A DNA stretch of 64,000 nucleotides from Bettongia penicillata ogilbyi (lineage: Eukaryota; Chordata; Mammalia; Diprotodontia; Potoroidae): the NCBI GenBank assembly GCA_023548195.1, contig JAJHZJ010000808.1, forward strand, positions 4,817,182-4,881,181. Reading direction: 5' to 3'. Each line of letters opens with the position of its first letter. Position 1 is the stretch's first letter. The position numbers were made by a program, and so were the translations under genes. A model generated the notes under the pieces. That model was not told the origin of the DNA and made no database searches. It saw only the letters and a program-made list of their open reading frames with translations. Positions 54,608 to 64,000 of this stretch are shown here, piece by piece.

Positions 54608-56465
54608 ATCACCATCCTGTGGCCAAATTCATGACTGAAGAACTTATCTGAACTTTAGGTAGGCTGGTTCCAACAGACATCCTTGGGCCCCAATTAAAAA
54701 CCTGTTCATTTGTTAGGAATGGATCTACCTGTTGGGCCAGCATTTGAGAACCCAGAATCACCTTTAAGCCACCATGGGATATCAGAATACAGCTTTGTGA
54801 AAGACATATCAATCACATGAAAAATAAAGTAAGTTAGATTTGTAATCAAATAAACAGTAAAGTATATGAAAGTAGTTTAAGTACACAAGTTAGATGGGCT
54901 GGCATTTATACTAATATCTCATAAGCTCCTGGTTTGGATGTATTCTATATAAAGAGCTATTTGTTGTTTTTTTCCTTTGGTCAACAGTCATTTAATAGTA
55001 CAATTTTGTTCATGAGTAAAGTAAGACATTGATCTTTATTTGCATAGATGCAGAAAATCATTTGATAGATGAAAATTAGACAAATTCTGAACAGCTGCCT
55101 TGTCGTGAATATAGATGATATTTGGAACATTTTAAATCTGAATGTTTTATTACAGAATATGACAAGGACAAAGGTGGAACAGCTTGTTAATATGTCTGTA
55201 ATTACATTAAAATAAAGGTTCTTTGACTGTATGTCACCCAAGTATTATGTCTTTGAGATCATTTGAATGAAACCAGACAATTTAATAGGTGCCAAGGTAT
55301 GAATAAAAAGGTTAGAAATTTAAACATGTAATATTTCAAACACAATAAATTTGCTAGGAACCTTTCAAATAAGCAACAAATATAACTAATATCATTTCTG
55401 TTGAAGAAAGTAAATGCCAAAGATTCTCTTTTTATTTCTCACATTGCTATAAGTCACTGAGTTGTATTTTGTTCTATCTGAACTGAGTTTAATTGCAAAT
55501 AAGAGTATACATTTGTCACAAATTTTACTGTAACCCTTACTTAATAGTTATGTAAGGTCTTCGGAAATAATGGCTCTACTCAAATACATTATTTCAATTT
55601 CAATCCTCAAAGCAAAAACCAAGTTATATCCTCCTGATATACAACATTTTCTCACATAACCTTTATTTGAGTTGGTCACTAAGATCTAAAAGAAGTTGTG
55701 CCAAAAAAAAAAAATAATAACCAACCACAGTGGTGTATAGCCAGGACACAGGATGCCAGCTTTTGATCTATTAAAGATATCCCCCCAAAAAATTTTAAGA
55801 GGAGAAAATCCATCCAGTTAACTCTACACACATATTTCAGCATTGCTAACACTATGAGAATATTGTAGGAACAAAAGAATACCCAGGTTACAAATGTATC
55901 AGTTTTCACATTGCTACATTTCAAACCTAGACCAAATTGGCAGCAAACCTGCTTGTTGGCGATTCAAGTTCCAATAAAACTAAAAAGAAGGGGCAGAAAA
56001 TACAAGAATAGAACCCTCCAGGATGTCACTGGCAGAAATGAGAAAAAAGGAAGCTAGGCCTGGCCTGACCTATTAGAGAAAGGTAGGTAGAAAGCATTGC
56101 AAATTGTAAAAGTTTGATTTTAATCCCAGATTACAGACAAGTAGGAGACATGAATTGTTAGCTGTGTGTAGGGGAAAGAACATGCCTCGAACCTTCATGA
56201 CTCCTGGAGTTTTGTTTTTTAGGATTTCTGAATCGTCCCAGTGGGTGACGGCTACATCAAAGACAGGTCTGCATTCTATCCATATTATCATGAAAAATTC
56301 CCAATGTAAGAAAAAAATGATTGGCAAGAGATCAGAAAGTAGTCTCTCTCCACTCCTTCGCTCGTAGGGCTTGTCATTTTATCCTGCTACAATCTGCCTC
56401 CCTTTCCAGTTAAATAATACTTCCATGAGAACTCTGAAACTCACACAGAGGCTGAATGAACTCTG
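54608..56465. other. Long unrecognised AT-rich stretch
   Basis: About 1.85 kb with no recognised gene or interspersed repeat. Minus-strand frames of 80-86 codons (54981, 55679, 56073) have no domain and are AT-rich by chance. Confidence 0.4.
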
Positions 56466-56467
56466 AT

Positions 56468-56600
56468 ATAGGTGGTATGATATGATAGAAAGACTGCTTA
56501 GAGGCAAGAAAGACCTGAGCTCCAACTCTCTGAACACTAGCTCTCTGTGGTATGGGCAAATGACTCCACCTTTCTAAGCTTATCTGAAAAAAACAAGCTT
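56468..56600 (+). mobile_element. SINE remnant
   Basis: It has GGTATGATATGATAGAAAGACTGC, AAGAAAGACCTGAGCTCC, GGGCAAATGACTCCACC. Confidence 0.65.
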
Positions 56601-56819
56601 ATCTGGGGAAGAAAAGACAATATAAGACAATAGAGTATATTGTGTGGGTCAAAGAAAATCATATATGATAAAGGCATACCAAACCTTAAGGCATGATCTA
56701 AATGTCAGGATGTGGGTTTTTTCCTAAAAAATTTTAAAAGACACGCTGGTGAAAATTTTGCATTAAACAAACTAATTATCTGTTTTTAACACTTTGTCAA
56801 TGTGTTATAATTATAACAG

Positions 56820-56905
56820 AGATTGTGATCCCACAATTTAGAAATGGAAGAAAATTCTGAGGCCAAGTCCAATCCCCTTCATTTTACAAATCAGGAAATC
56901 TGTTC
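56820..56905 (-). mobile_element. MIR remnant
   Basis: GGCCAAGTCCAATCCCCTTCATTTTACAAATCAGGAAATC is antisense MIR CORE. Confidence 0.65.
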
Positions 56906-57428
56906 TTCATAACAAAATCAAGTCTATTTTGGTTAAATAGAGAATTACAGAGATTAAAGATATTTACTCCCTTCTGCTGATTTTTGGCCGTGCGACAACA
57001 GATCTAGTAATTCGAAAATGGCTCTAGAGAATGTGATTTGATTTTCCAGAGTCCACTCCACAATATATTCTTAGGTAATTTTCTCCAAGAAATTACCAAA
57101 GACAAGCACTTATTACAACGTGACTTGACAGAGATAATAGACTAGTTATCATCAGAAAAGATTTTTGACAAATGGAGGTCTAAGGAGTAGCCAGTTAGTG
57201 ACATCACGTTTAAGTCGAAGTCAATCATTATAGTAACCTGAGGGTGCTGATTAACGCAGAAAGGTTTCATAGAAAAGTCATGCTGGGGAAGCCCAAGATG
57301 AGGAATTTCATCTCCTTCATTTCCCCAGGACTACACCAGTTTTCCAATTCTTTTTCCATGGCATCCCTCAGCTTGGTCTCTTCCCTTCAATGTCGTAACA
57401 ACCACCACTTTAATCTAGTTCTCCAAGT
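56906..57428. other. Unrecognised sequence
   Basis: Nothing recognised. Confidence 0.4.
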
Positions 57429-57429
57429 C

Positions 57430-57850
57430 CTCACAATTTAGATCACTGCAAAATACAACTTTACTGATCCCTTGGTCTTTGCTCTCTCCCAGTTCCAATC
57501 CATATAACACAGAACTGCTAAAAAACTCTCTTCTAACACCATTTTCATTGCATCACTCCCTCTATTAAGGAGCCTGCACTGGCTCCCTATTGCTTCCCAT
57601 AACAAACTTAATATTCACAAACCAGCATTAAAAGCTTTGTACCAACTGGTTATTCCATCTACCTAACTTCCTTTCATATCATTCCCTTAACTGGACTCAC
57701 AGTTTCAATCAAAGCAATTTGCATTGAGTCTCCAGGAGAATCTGTCTGTTCCTGTTTTTATGTCTTTGGTCAGGAAGTTCCTCTACCTCTAATAGCCTCC
57801 CTACTACTCTCCCCAATCTTTGAACTCTACTAGATCATAACCCCTTTCCT
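57430..57850 (+). mobile_element. L2 fragment
   Basis: It has CCAGTTCCAATCC, AGCCTGCACTGGCTCCCTATTGC, TAAAAGCTTTGTACCAACTGG and AGGAAGTTCCTCTACC, in L2 coding order. No open frame. Confidence 0.75.
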
Positions 57851-57857
57851 CAGTGTA

Positions 57858-58005
57858 AAGACTGCTAGACTTAAAGTCCAAGGACTATAACCTCTTTGTG
57901 ACTTGGTTTGCAAATCTGTAAAATGGAAAGGACAGACTAGAAGGAAAGGACAGACTTTAAGGTCCACCTCTAGCTCTAAACCTATGCCTTTAGAACTTTG
58001 TGGAA
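57858..58005 (+). mobile_element. MIR-like SINE
   Basis: It has AGACTGCTAGACTTAAAGTCC, GTGACTTGGTTTGCAAATCTGTAAAATGG and TAAGGTCCACCTCTAGC. Confidence 0.6.
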
Positions 58006-58940
58006 ACCTATAACAAATAATTCTTAAGTGAGTAAAAAGGAGGTTTGAGGAAAAGCAGTTATTACCATATATCTATTTTCTCATATACCTTTTTTCATTG
58101 TTTTTAAATACTGGTCACGAACCCCCAGAAGAAAAAAAATTTGTTCCCAGTCTTTGGTTAGGTTCTCATTGTTGCAAATATGACAAAACACACAAAAATA
58201 TATTGATTCAGCACATGATAGTAATAGGAGGAATTATGAGATTCCTGGATATACTTTGTATTCTGGTTAGAAAACGAAAACTGAGACTTTGGAGAGAAGA
58301 GCAGCTGTTATATCATAATGTTACAATAAACTTTGAGATAACTATTAATGCTGGTTTGCTGCTGAAACAACGATATTGAGAGTAAAAACTACACATCCAC
58401 CAGCAGCTTAGTTTTGACACCCTATGTTTATTGACCATTTGTGTTCAGTCTAGTCCCTGGAGGACCTTCTCTTTTGAAGATTTAGAAAATAGACAATTTA
58501 AAAAGTAATGATAAGAAAATAATACTAAGGAACAGATATATGCATATGCTATCAGTAAGAGAGCTACTTATTTATCACATGATACAACTTATTTGCAGGT
58601 AATGTAATGTATTTAAAGACTTTACAAGCTAGTTAAATTTAATTACTATTTCAATGTGGTTGAAGTTTTTAATTTTTTATTACAAAAAACATGAGATTTA
58701 AATCCTAGGTGTATGCATGCATATATATATATACATACACACATGCATTCATATAATATATATGAGTATATCTACAAGAATGTATTTCAGTCTATAATTC
58801 ACACATACACACATCCCTCCACATGACACACATTGTACCATGAGATATGCTGCATAACTGACAAAAAATATTTCTTCTTCTGTATTGTTTTCTTATTCTG
58901 AATTTCTCATTAAAAAATCTTAAAGTATGGACTTCCAAAG
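58006..58940. other. Unrecognised AT-rich sequence
   Basis: A short ATATATATATATACATACACAC patch lies at 58720-58745. A 93-codon frame at 58098-58379 has no domain. Confidence 0.4.
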
Positions 58941-58944
58941 TCTA

Positions 58945-59640
58945 TAGTTACATCCTTTGACCCCAACAATACCACTATTAGGTCTATATCTCAAAGAGAT
59001 TAAAAAAACAGAAACAAAAAATATCTAGACATACAAAAAATATTTATAGCAGCTCTTTTGGTGATGGAAAAAAAACTGGAAATTAAGGAGATGTCCATCA
59101 ATTGGGGAATGGCTGAAGAAGCTGTGGTATACACCTATGAAGAAATACTATCAAGCTAAGAAATAATGAGCAGGACACTTTCAGAAAAACCTGGAAAGAC
59201 TGACATGATTTGATACAGAGTTTTTGAAAGGACCAGAACCAGGAGAACATTGTACACAATAAGAGCAATGTTGTATGATGTTGATCAATTGTAAATGACT
59301 TAGCTATTCTCCACAATACAATGATCCAAGACAGTTCTGAAGGACTTATGGTGGAAAATGCTATCCATCTCTACACAAAGAACTAATAGAGTCTGAATTA
59401 GATCATATATTTTATTTTTACTTTTGTAGGGTTTTGGATTTTTTTGGACCTGTATTTTCTTTTAGCCATTTAGTATAACCTCTATCAAACTGCTTACTGT
59501 TTCAGGGAGGTGGGCAGATTAGGAGAAAGGGAGAAAATTTGGAACTCAAAATGTTTTTAAAATGTTAAAAATTATTTTCACATTTAATTGGAAAAAAATA
59601 AAATACTTTTTAAAATATTTAAAAATAAATCAAATACCTA
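58945..59640 (+). mobile_element. Old 5'-truncated L1
   Basis: The ORF2 end is recognisable (CATCCTTTGACCCCAACAATACC, ATTTATAGCAGCTC, TCCATCAATTGGGGAATGGC, GACCAGAACCAGGAGAAC). It is followed by a 3' UTR (GGGAGAAAATTTGGAACTC) and a decayed A-rich tail. No frame remains; the opposite-strand frame at 59098-59316 is its shadow. Confidence 0.88.
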
Positions 59641-59689
59641 AGTATTCAAAGACAAAAGTGTATGGTTAAAGCAAATTTTTCATGACCTT

Positions 59690-60690
59690 CTTCCCTCCAT
59701 ACTCTGAGAAGTCTCATCAGCTTTCATGAGTTCAACTTGATACAGATAATTCAAAAATCTAGATATCCAACACCAATCTCTCCCCTGTACTTGAGTCTCA
59801 CATCACCAAAGCCCATTGGACCTTCCTGACTGGATGTCCCATAGACATCCAAAACGCAACTGGCTACAGTAGAAATAAGTATTGACTTTGGAGTGAGAAG
59901 ACCTGAGTTGCTAGCTTTGACGCTATCTGTGATGACTTATTTGATCACCTGTGTGCCCTTGGTCACGCCTACCTGGACCTCATCTATAAAATAAGGGGTG
60001 GGGGGACAAACTAGATAGACCTCTGAGGTCCCTTCTAGCTTCAGATCAGTCCCAAAAGAAATGTTTTATATTCCTCCCCTCCCTCCACCCTCCTTTCTTC
60101 CCAACTTTCCTATTTCTGATAAAAAAAAGTTCACCACCTTCCCAGGAGCTCAGGGTAGAAACCCTGGAACCATGCTCAACTCCTGCTTCTCCTCACTCTT
60201 CACATCTGATCACTGGCCAGGTCTTATTGGTTCTATAATGACGGTATATTTCAAATACATCCCTTTGTTCAGCACTTGGATAATGTGCAGCATCACTCAG
60301 TTCTTCATACCTGTCACTTTGACTATTTCAGAGGCTTTCTAATTCTTCTCCCAGCCTCTGCTTAACACTCTGGCCAAAATGGTATTCCCCCTTATAGGAC
60401 ATGTCATCTCGGAATCTCTGTCCTCCTAGCCTGGAACAAACTCCCTCCTCACCTTCAACTCTGAGATTTGCTAGCTTCAAATTCCATTCAAATGCCATCT
60501 ACAGGAAGCAGCCCTTCCCCCATCCCTGAAATGATTCTGTTTGTATTTTCCACTTATTTATATGTGACTCTCTCAGTAAAATGTAAGCTCTTTGAGAGCA
60601 GAACTATTTTATCGTTTGTCTCTGTACTCCCAGCAACTAGCTCAGTGCTTGGAAAAAGCAAATGTTTAATGAATGTACAAACGATGTCAG
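59690..60690 (+). mobile_element. L2 fragment, about 1 kb, with MIR inside
   Basis: The upstream part has GACTGGATGTCCCATAGACATCC. A MIR-like SINE interrupts at about 59862-60055 (GGAGTGAGAAGACCTGAGTTG, GTGTGCCCTTGGTCACGCC). L2 resumes with CTCTTCACATCTGATCACTGGCCAGG, CTAGCCTGGAACAAACTCCC and CATCTACAGGAAGCAGCCC, then the terminus TAGCTCAGTGCTTGG and TTTAATGAATG. It is the longest L2 in the window. Confidence 0.8.
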
Positions 60691-60694
60691 AATT

Positions 60695-62483
60695 AAGCTA
60701 TTTGTGGAAAGAGGGTCTTTTTATTAACTATAAACACAATTATTAGAGGAAACTACAAAATGACAGGTTATGAGAAAGATGTACAAAGTTTGTTTTATCA
60801 CTAAGAGCAAGAGAATAGACGTCCCCACGTGTTGAGGCTTCAAGAATGCTAAAGTGGATAATTATTATCTGTGTATACACATGTAGGTGAAAACTCTGAT
60901 TCATGACAAAGATGCCTGTCTTCACTATGCATATTATCTTTGGATTTGCAATACCTATAATCTGAGACTCTGTCTATGATTTACAGACACCCTAAGAACT
61001 TATAACTTACTTTGTTTCAGACTACTGCACAGCACACTAACATGTCTGTCTACCAACTGGTTATAACTATGGAATAATATGGAATATGCTGCAAAACATG
61101 ATTTCCCTTCCACTGATGCAAGTAACAACCCTTCCATGTTTGCTTTCTTACTGGGCATGATTCTGACCCAAGACTTTCCATAAATCTTCCACAGGAGATC
61201 CACATAGTGATCCTGCCTGGGCAAAGTCCTGATTCGCATTCTTTGAAAATACCGGCATACCAACCTATCATTCAAGCTACCTATTATCTCTGATTCTTGA
61301 CCAGCCCACCCCCTTTTCTGGTTATCCATATCCCTGATGGTGTATCATTTGCCACTTCTAGCTCTAAAGACATATCTAGTAACATGCAGCAGCCTGCTCA
61401 CATTCACCATGAATCTTTCTGATGTCCTTTCCATTATATACAGTAGTAGTTCATGGTGTTCTGTGATTTGCAGACATTTAGCATCAATGGAAAATTATTG
61501 CATTCAAGAAATTGGTATCCAGGAGATGGGTTTTTGTGTCACAGAGCAATGTGGAACCATTGAGAGAGCAATCTATCCAGTATTTACTCAAATTATAAAC
61601 AATAACAATTTAAGTCCAATTCTGTAAAATTGTCAATTATCCAAGAAAATCCACAATTAGTAGGTTACATGGTCAGTTTCTACAAGATCCATTTTTGAAA
61701 CAGCTGAATTCTGCTTTAGAACTCAGTGATTTCTTTTTATTACTAGGCAATTTAAATTAATAATACCTTTGTTATTTTTAAATTCAAGAGTTGAGAGAAA
61801 ATGGGAAATCTCTAGATATTTTTCTATTGTACAGTCATTTTTTAAAAATCCCAATTCCATGTGAAAACTGGGGAGATATACACAATTTTTATGGCTTTTC
61901 TTACAAGAAAAAAAAGCTTCAGCTAATACTTATCTTAGAACTTTAAGAATTAAGATGCTTTGCAATATGCAAAATTTCTAAAAACATAAATTTTAGACTT
62001 AGGAGGTAAGTCTAGAAAGAAACTGAAAAAGTTAATCTACATGAAATGTACTTTCCCTCCCCTTAGCAGAGACAGAGGGCCTCCAGGGCAGAATGCTGTA
62101 TACATATCAGGTACAATGACTTCATCACTGCTCTTGCTTCTCTGTTTTTCTTTATTATAAGAGAGAGTTCAAATGCATGTGTGTGTGTGTGTGTGTGTGT
62201 GTATTGAATGGGGGTAGTATCCCCAAACAACTAAACTGTAAAAACAAAAGATATCAATTAACAATGATGACAATTAAGACATCATCAAAATGAATAATCA
62301 TTTTAAAGGTTTCTGAAATTATCTCCTCTATCTGCCCCATTCATGAAATATCAGGACTATTTATTCTAGGCAAATCAGAAATCTATTCAAAAGCCTTATG
62401 GAAAGACATTCAGAACCTACCCTTCAGGGTGGAGGCCACTTTCCTTCCCTTCATGCACAAAAGACTTTTTCTTTTTTTTTTTT
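60695..62483. other. Long unrecognised AT-rich stretch
   Basis: About 1.8 kb with no recognised gene. It contains the (TG)n at 62178. Overlapping frames on both strands near 61000-61330 have no domain. Confidence 0.4.
62178..62202 (+). repeat. (TG)n microsatellite
   Basis: Uninterrupted TG run of about 12 units. Confidence 0.95.
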
Positions 62484-62635
62484 GTGCAGCTTTTTGACTG
62501 AGTCCAAGTTTTACAGCAAAAAATCCTGTTATTGAGGGGATTTGTTCTGTGAATTCTGTGGATTCAGTCAAAGGGCTGCCCTCCAGGACCTAGAGCACCA
62601 CACGTGGCCTCGAAGCTGCAGGTTCCCCACCCCCT
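62484..62635 (-). mobile_element. hAT-like MITE
   Basis: The right end is CTGCAGGTTCCCCACCCCCTG, a terminal inverted repeat of the CAGGGGTGGGGAACC kind. Inside are GGATTTGTTCTGTGAATTCTG and CAGTCAAAGGGCTGCC, which pair with TTTTTGACTGAGTCC at the left. The element is thus largely self-complementary, and it lacks the last bases of its left end. It shares sequence with the half element at 36614. Confidence 0.8.
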
Positions 62636-62639
62636 GATC

Positions 62640-63595
62640 TAGGTTATCCCAATGTACTGATAATTTTATCACTCTCTTTTTAAACATCATTAAATCAAAA
62701 AGGAGCATACCAGGCAGCAAGAGGAAACTAAAGCTAACATAAGCTTATTAAACTTTCCAACAGTTGAGTAGAAAACCAGAGGCTGCAAGCTGGAGGTGAG
62801 GCTAGCCACATGTGACTGGCTTCACCTGTGTAAACTTATAGGTCCTTTCCAGTACACATTAAGTAGCCAAGACCTGTCCTTTGCCTGAGGTAACCTTCGT
62901 GGAAGCTCCAAGAGTACAAGATCATCAGCAGGGGCAGAAGCCACAGCAATTAGAACAATCGCGGCATGTTACAGGATCAGCCACTGCTGAAGAAGGCAGC
63001 ATCCAGTCATCTGATCTCTGGTCCATAACAGTGCTGCTTTTGCTCCACTTACTCTTCTGTGTCCTTAGAACATTTCTTCTGCCTGTCTCAGATGTGTACC
63101 TTTCTGGAAAACAAAGCTACCTGAAAATGTCAAGGCTGTACTCTTTTGATAGAGCAATAAGGGAAAAAAGATCTTCCTAAGCAAACCCAAAGGAGCACCA
63201 CAGTGTCAGATGCATCTCTGGGCACATTCTGTGGGCTCTTCCCTCTCTTCACAAAGTGAAAACAGAATGAAGAGAAAGCTGTAGTGGTGTCTCAGCTTCA
63301 GATGAAATTTATGAGTTGAGGGGGAAAAAAGAAATTTATGAGCTGGGACAATGGGTTTTTTTCCTAGCCAAAGACAAGAATGTTATCTTTGTCTGTTATC
63401 AGTCTATTTTTTTCCTGGACTATGTATCATATTAGAATATAGGCTATTATGAGTCCATTTTTTTCTAGCACTATAGCAGAATATAGGTTGTCGCTCAATA
63501 TAAACCATATTCCCCAAATAAGAACATCCCCAAAAGAAGAAATGTAACTGAAATCCTTTCTGGTTTTAAAAGCCAGAAGTCTAGGCTCTCATGAA
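62640..63595. other. Unrecognised sequence
   Basis: No repeat recognised. A 99-codon plus-strand frame (62881-63180) opens with TTG rather than ATG, has one hydrophobic segment (SITVLLLLHLLFCVL) and no known domain. It is not called as a gene. Confidence 0.4.
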
Positions 63596-63596
63596 C

Positions 63597-63672
63597 CTGT
63601 GTCAGATGGTATTAGTAGCATTTTACAGATAAAGAATCTTGGGCTCAGAGGAAGTATTTTGCAATTTGTATA
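63597..63672 (-). mobile_element. MIR remnant
   Basis: GGTATTAGTAGCATTTTACAGATAAAGAATC and GGGCTCAGAGG are antisense MIR CORE. Confidence 0.55.
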
Positions 63673-63768
63673 AGAGGAAGGTGGAAGGAAGGGAGAGTAG
63701 AGGGAGGAAGGGAGGAGGAAGGAAGGAAGGGAGGAAAAGAAAAGAAGGAGGCAAAAAGGGAAGGAAGA
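63673..63768 (+). repeat. (GGAA)n-type purine tract
   Basis: Imperfect GGAAGGAAGGGAGG repeats on the plus strand. Confidence 0.93.
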
Positions 63769-64000
63769 TGACTTAGTAATAGGTATGAAAACTTCGATTC
63801 TTCTATACTTAGACCACTCTATTTTGTCTGCTAATATATATCTCCCCATTATGTAGGCCTTCTTCACTCACATATTTTCTCAGAAACTTTCTTCTATGGA
63901 CTTCCCATTCAGCCTTTTTTCCGTTCCGCAGCTAGGCAGGTCCAACCACAGCACGCTGGCCTTCAAACAGAAGCAGCTCACCCATAGCTCTGACCTGAGG

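Noticed and set aside
62881..63180. 99-codon plus-strand frame with a hydrophobic segment
   Set aside because: It opens with TTG, not ATG, shows no known domain and no convincing splice sites or promoter; it could only be rescued by transcript or conservation data.

Overview
This 64 kb window looks like ordinary non-coding nuclear DNA from a mammal, most probably a marsupial. By eye it is AT-rich. It carries L1 3' ends, short tRNA-headed SINEs with metatherian-type tails, MIR-like SINEs, and many old L2 and L3/CR1 fragments. The assignment to a marsupial rests on recognising these families, and the species is not identified. No exon of a host protein gene, structural RNA gene, endogenous retrovirus or CRISPR-like array could be supported. 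Almost every long reading frame lies in a transposon or a simple repeat, or lacks an ATG.

The main content is two elements with the structure of half-L1 (HAL1) retrotransposons, meaning an L1-type 5' UTR, ORF1, a 3' UTR and no ORF2. Copy 1 (14878-17765) is full length. It has an intact 371-codon ORF1 (15631-16746), a poly-A tail and a perfect 15-bp target-site duplication. Copy 2 (39754 to about 42530) has the same architecture and the same ORF1-to-3'UTR junction, but its ORF1 is broken by several frameshifts and stops. The shared junction argues for a family rather than a chance loss of ORF2.

Layout from left to right: 1-14 kb holds unrecognised sequence with scattered SINEs and L2. 14.9-17.8 kb is HAL1 copy 1. 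17.8-21.4 kb is nearly repeat-free. 21.4-26.4 kb has two fairly young 5'-truncated L1 ends (the second with a 16-bp target-site duplication), an older L1 end, L2 and SINEs. 26.5-31.3 kb is SINE-dense with one old L1. 31.9-34.1 kb has two L3/CR1 fragments in opposite orientation, then a SINE with an expanded internal palindromic repeat. 35.5-36.7 kb is a nested cluster (L1 split by L2 and a composite SINE) followed by a hAT-like MITE. 37.3-39.7 kb is packed with SINEs. 39.8-42.5 kb is HAL1 copy 2. 42.9 kb has a small palindromic mariner-like MITE. 43.6-44.4 kb is an L1 on the minus strand. 44.6-64 kb has long unrecognised stretches with L2, L3, MIR, one old L1 and a second hAT-like MITE.

Nothing here acts as a multi-gene system. 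The biological content is retrotransposition: autonomous L1s would supply reverse transcriptase in trans to HAL1 and SINEs, and L2 and L3 are older layers.
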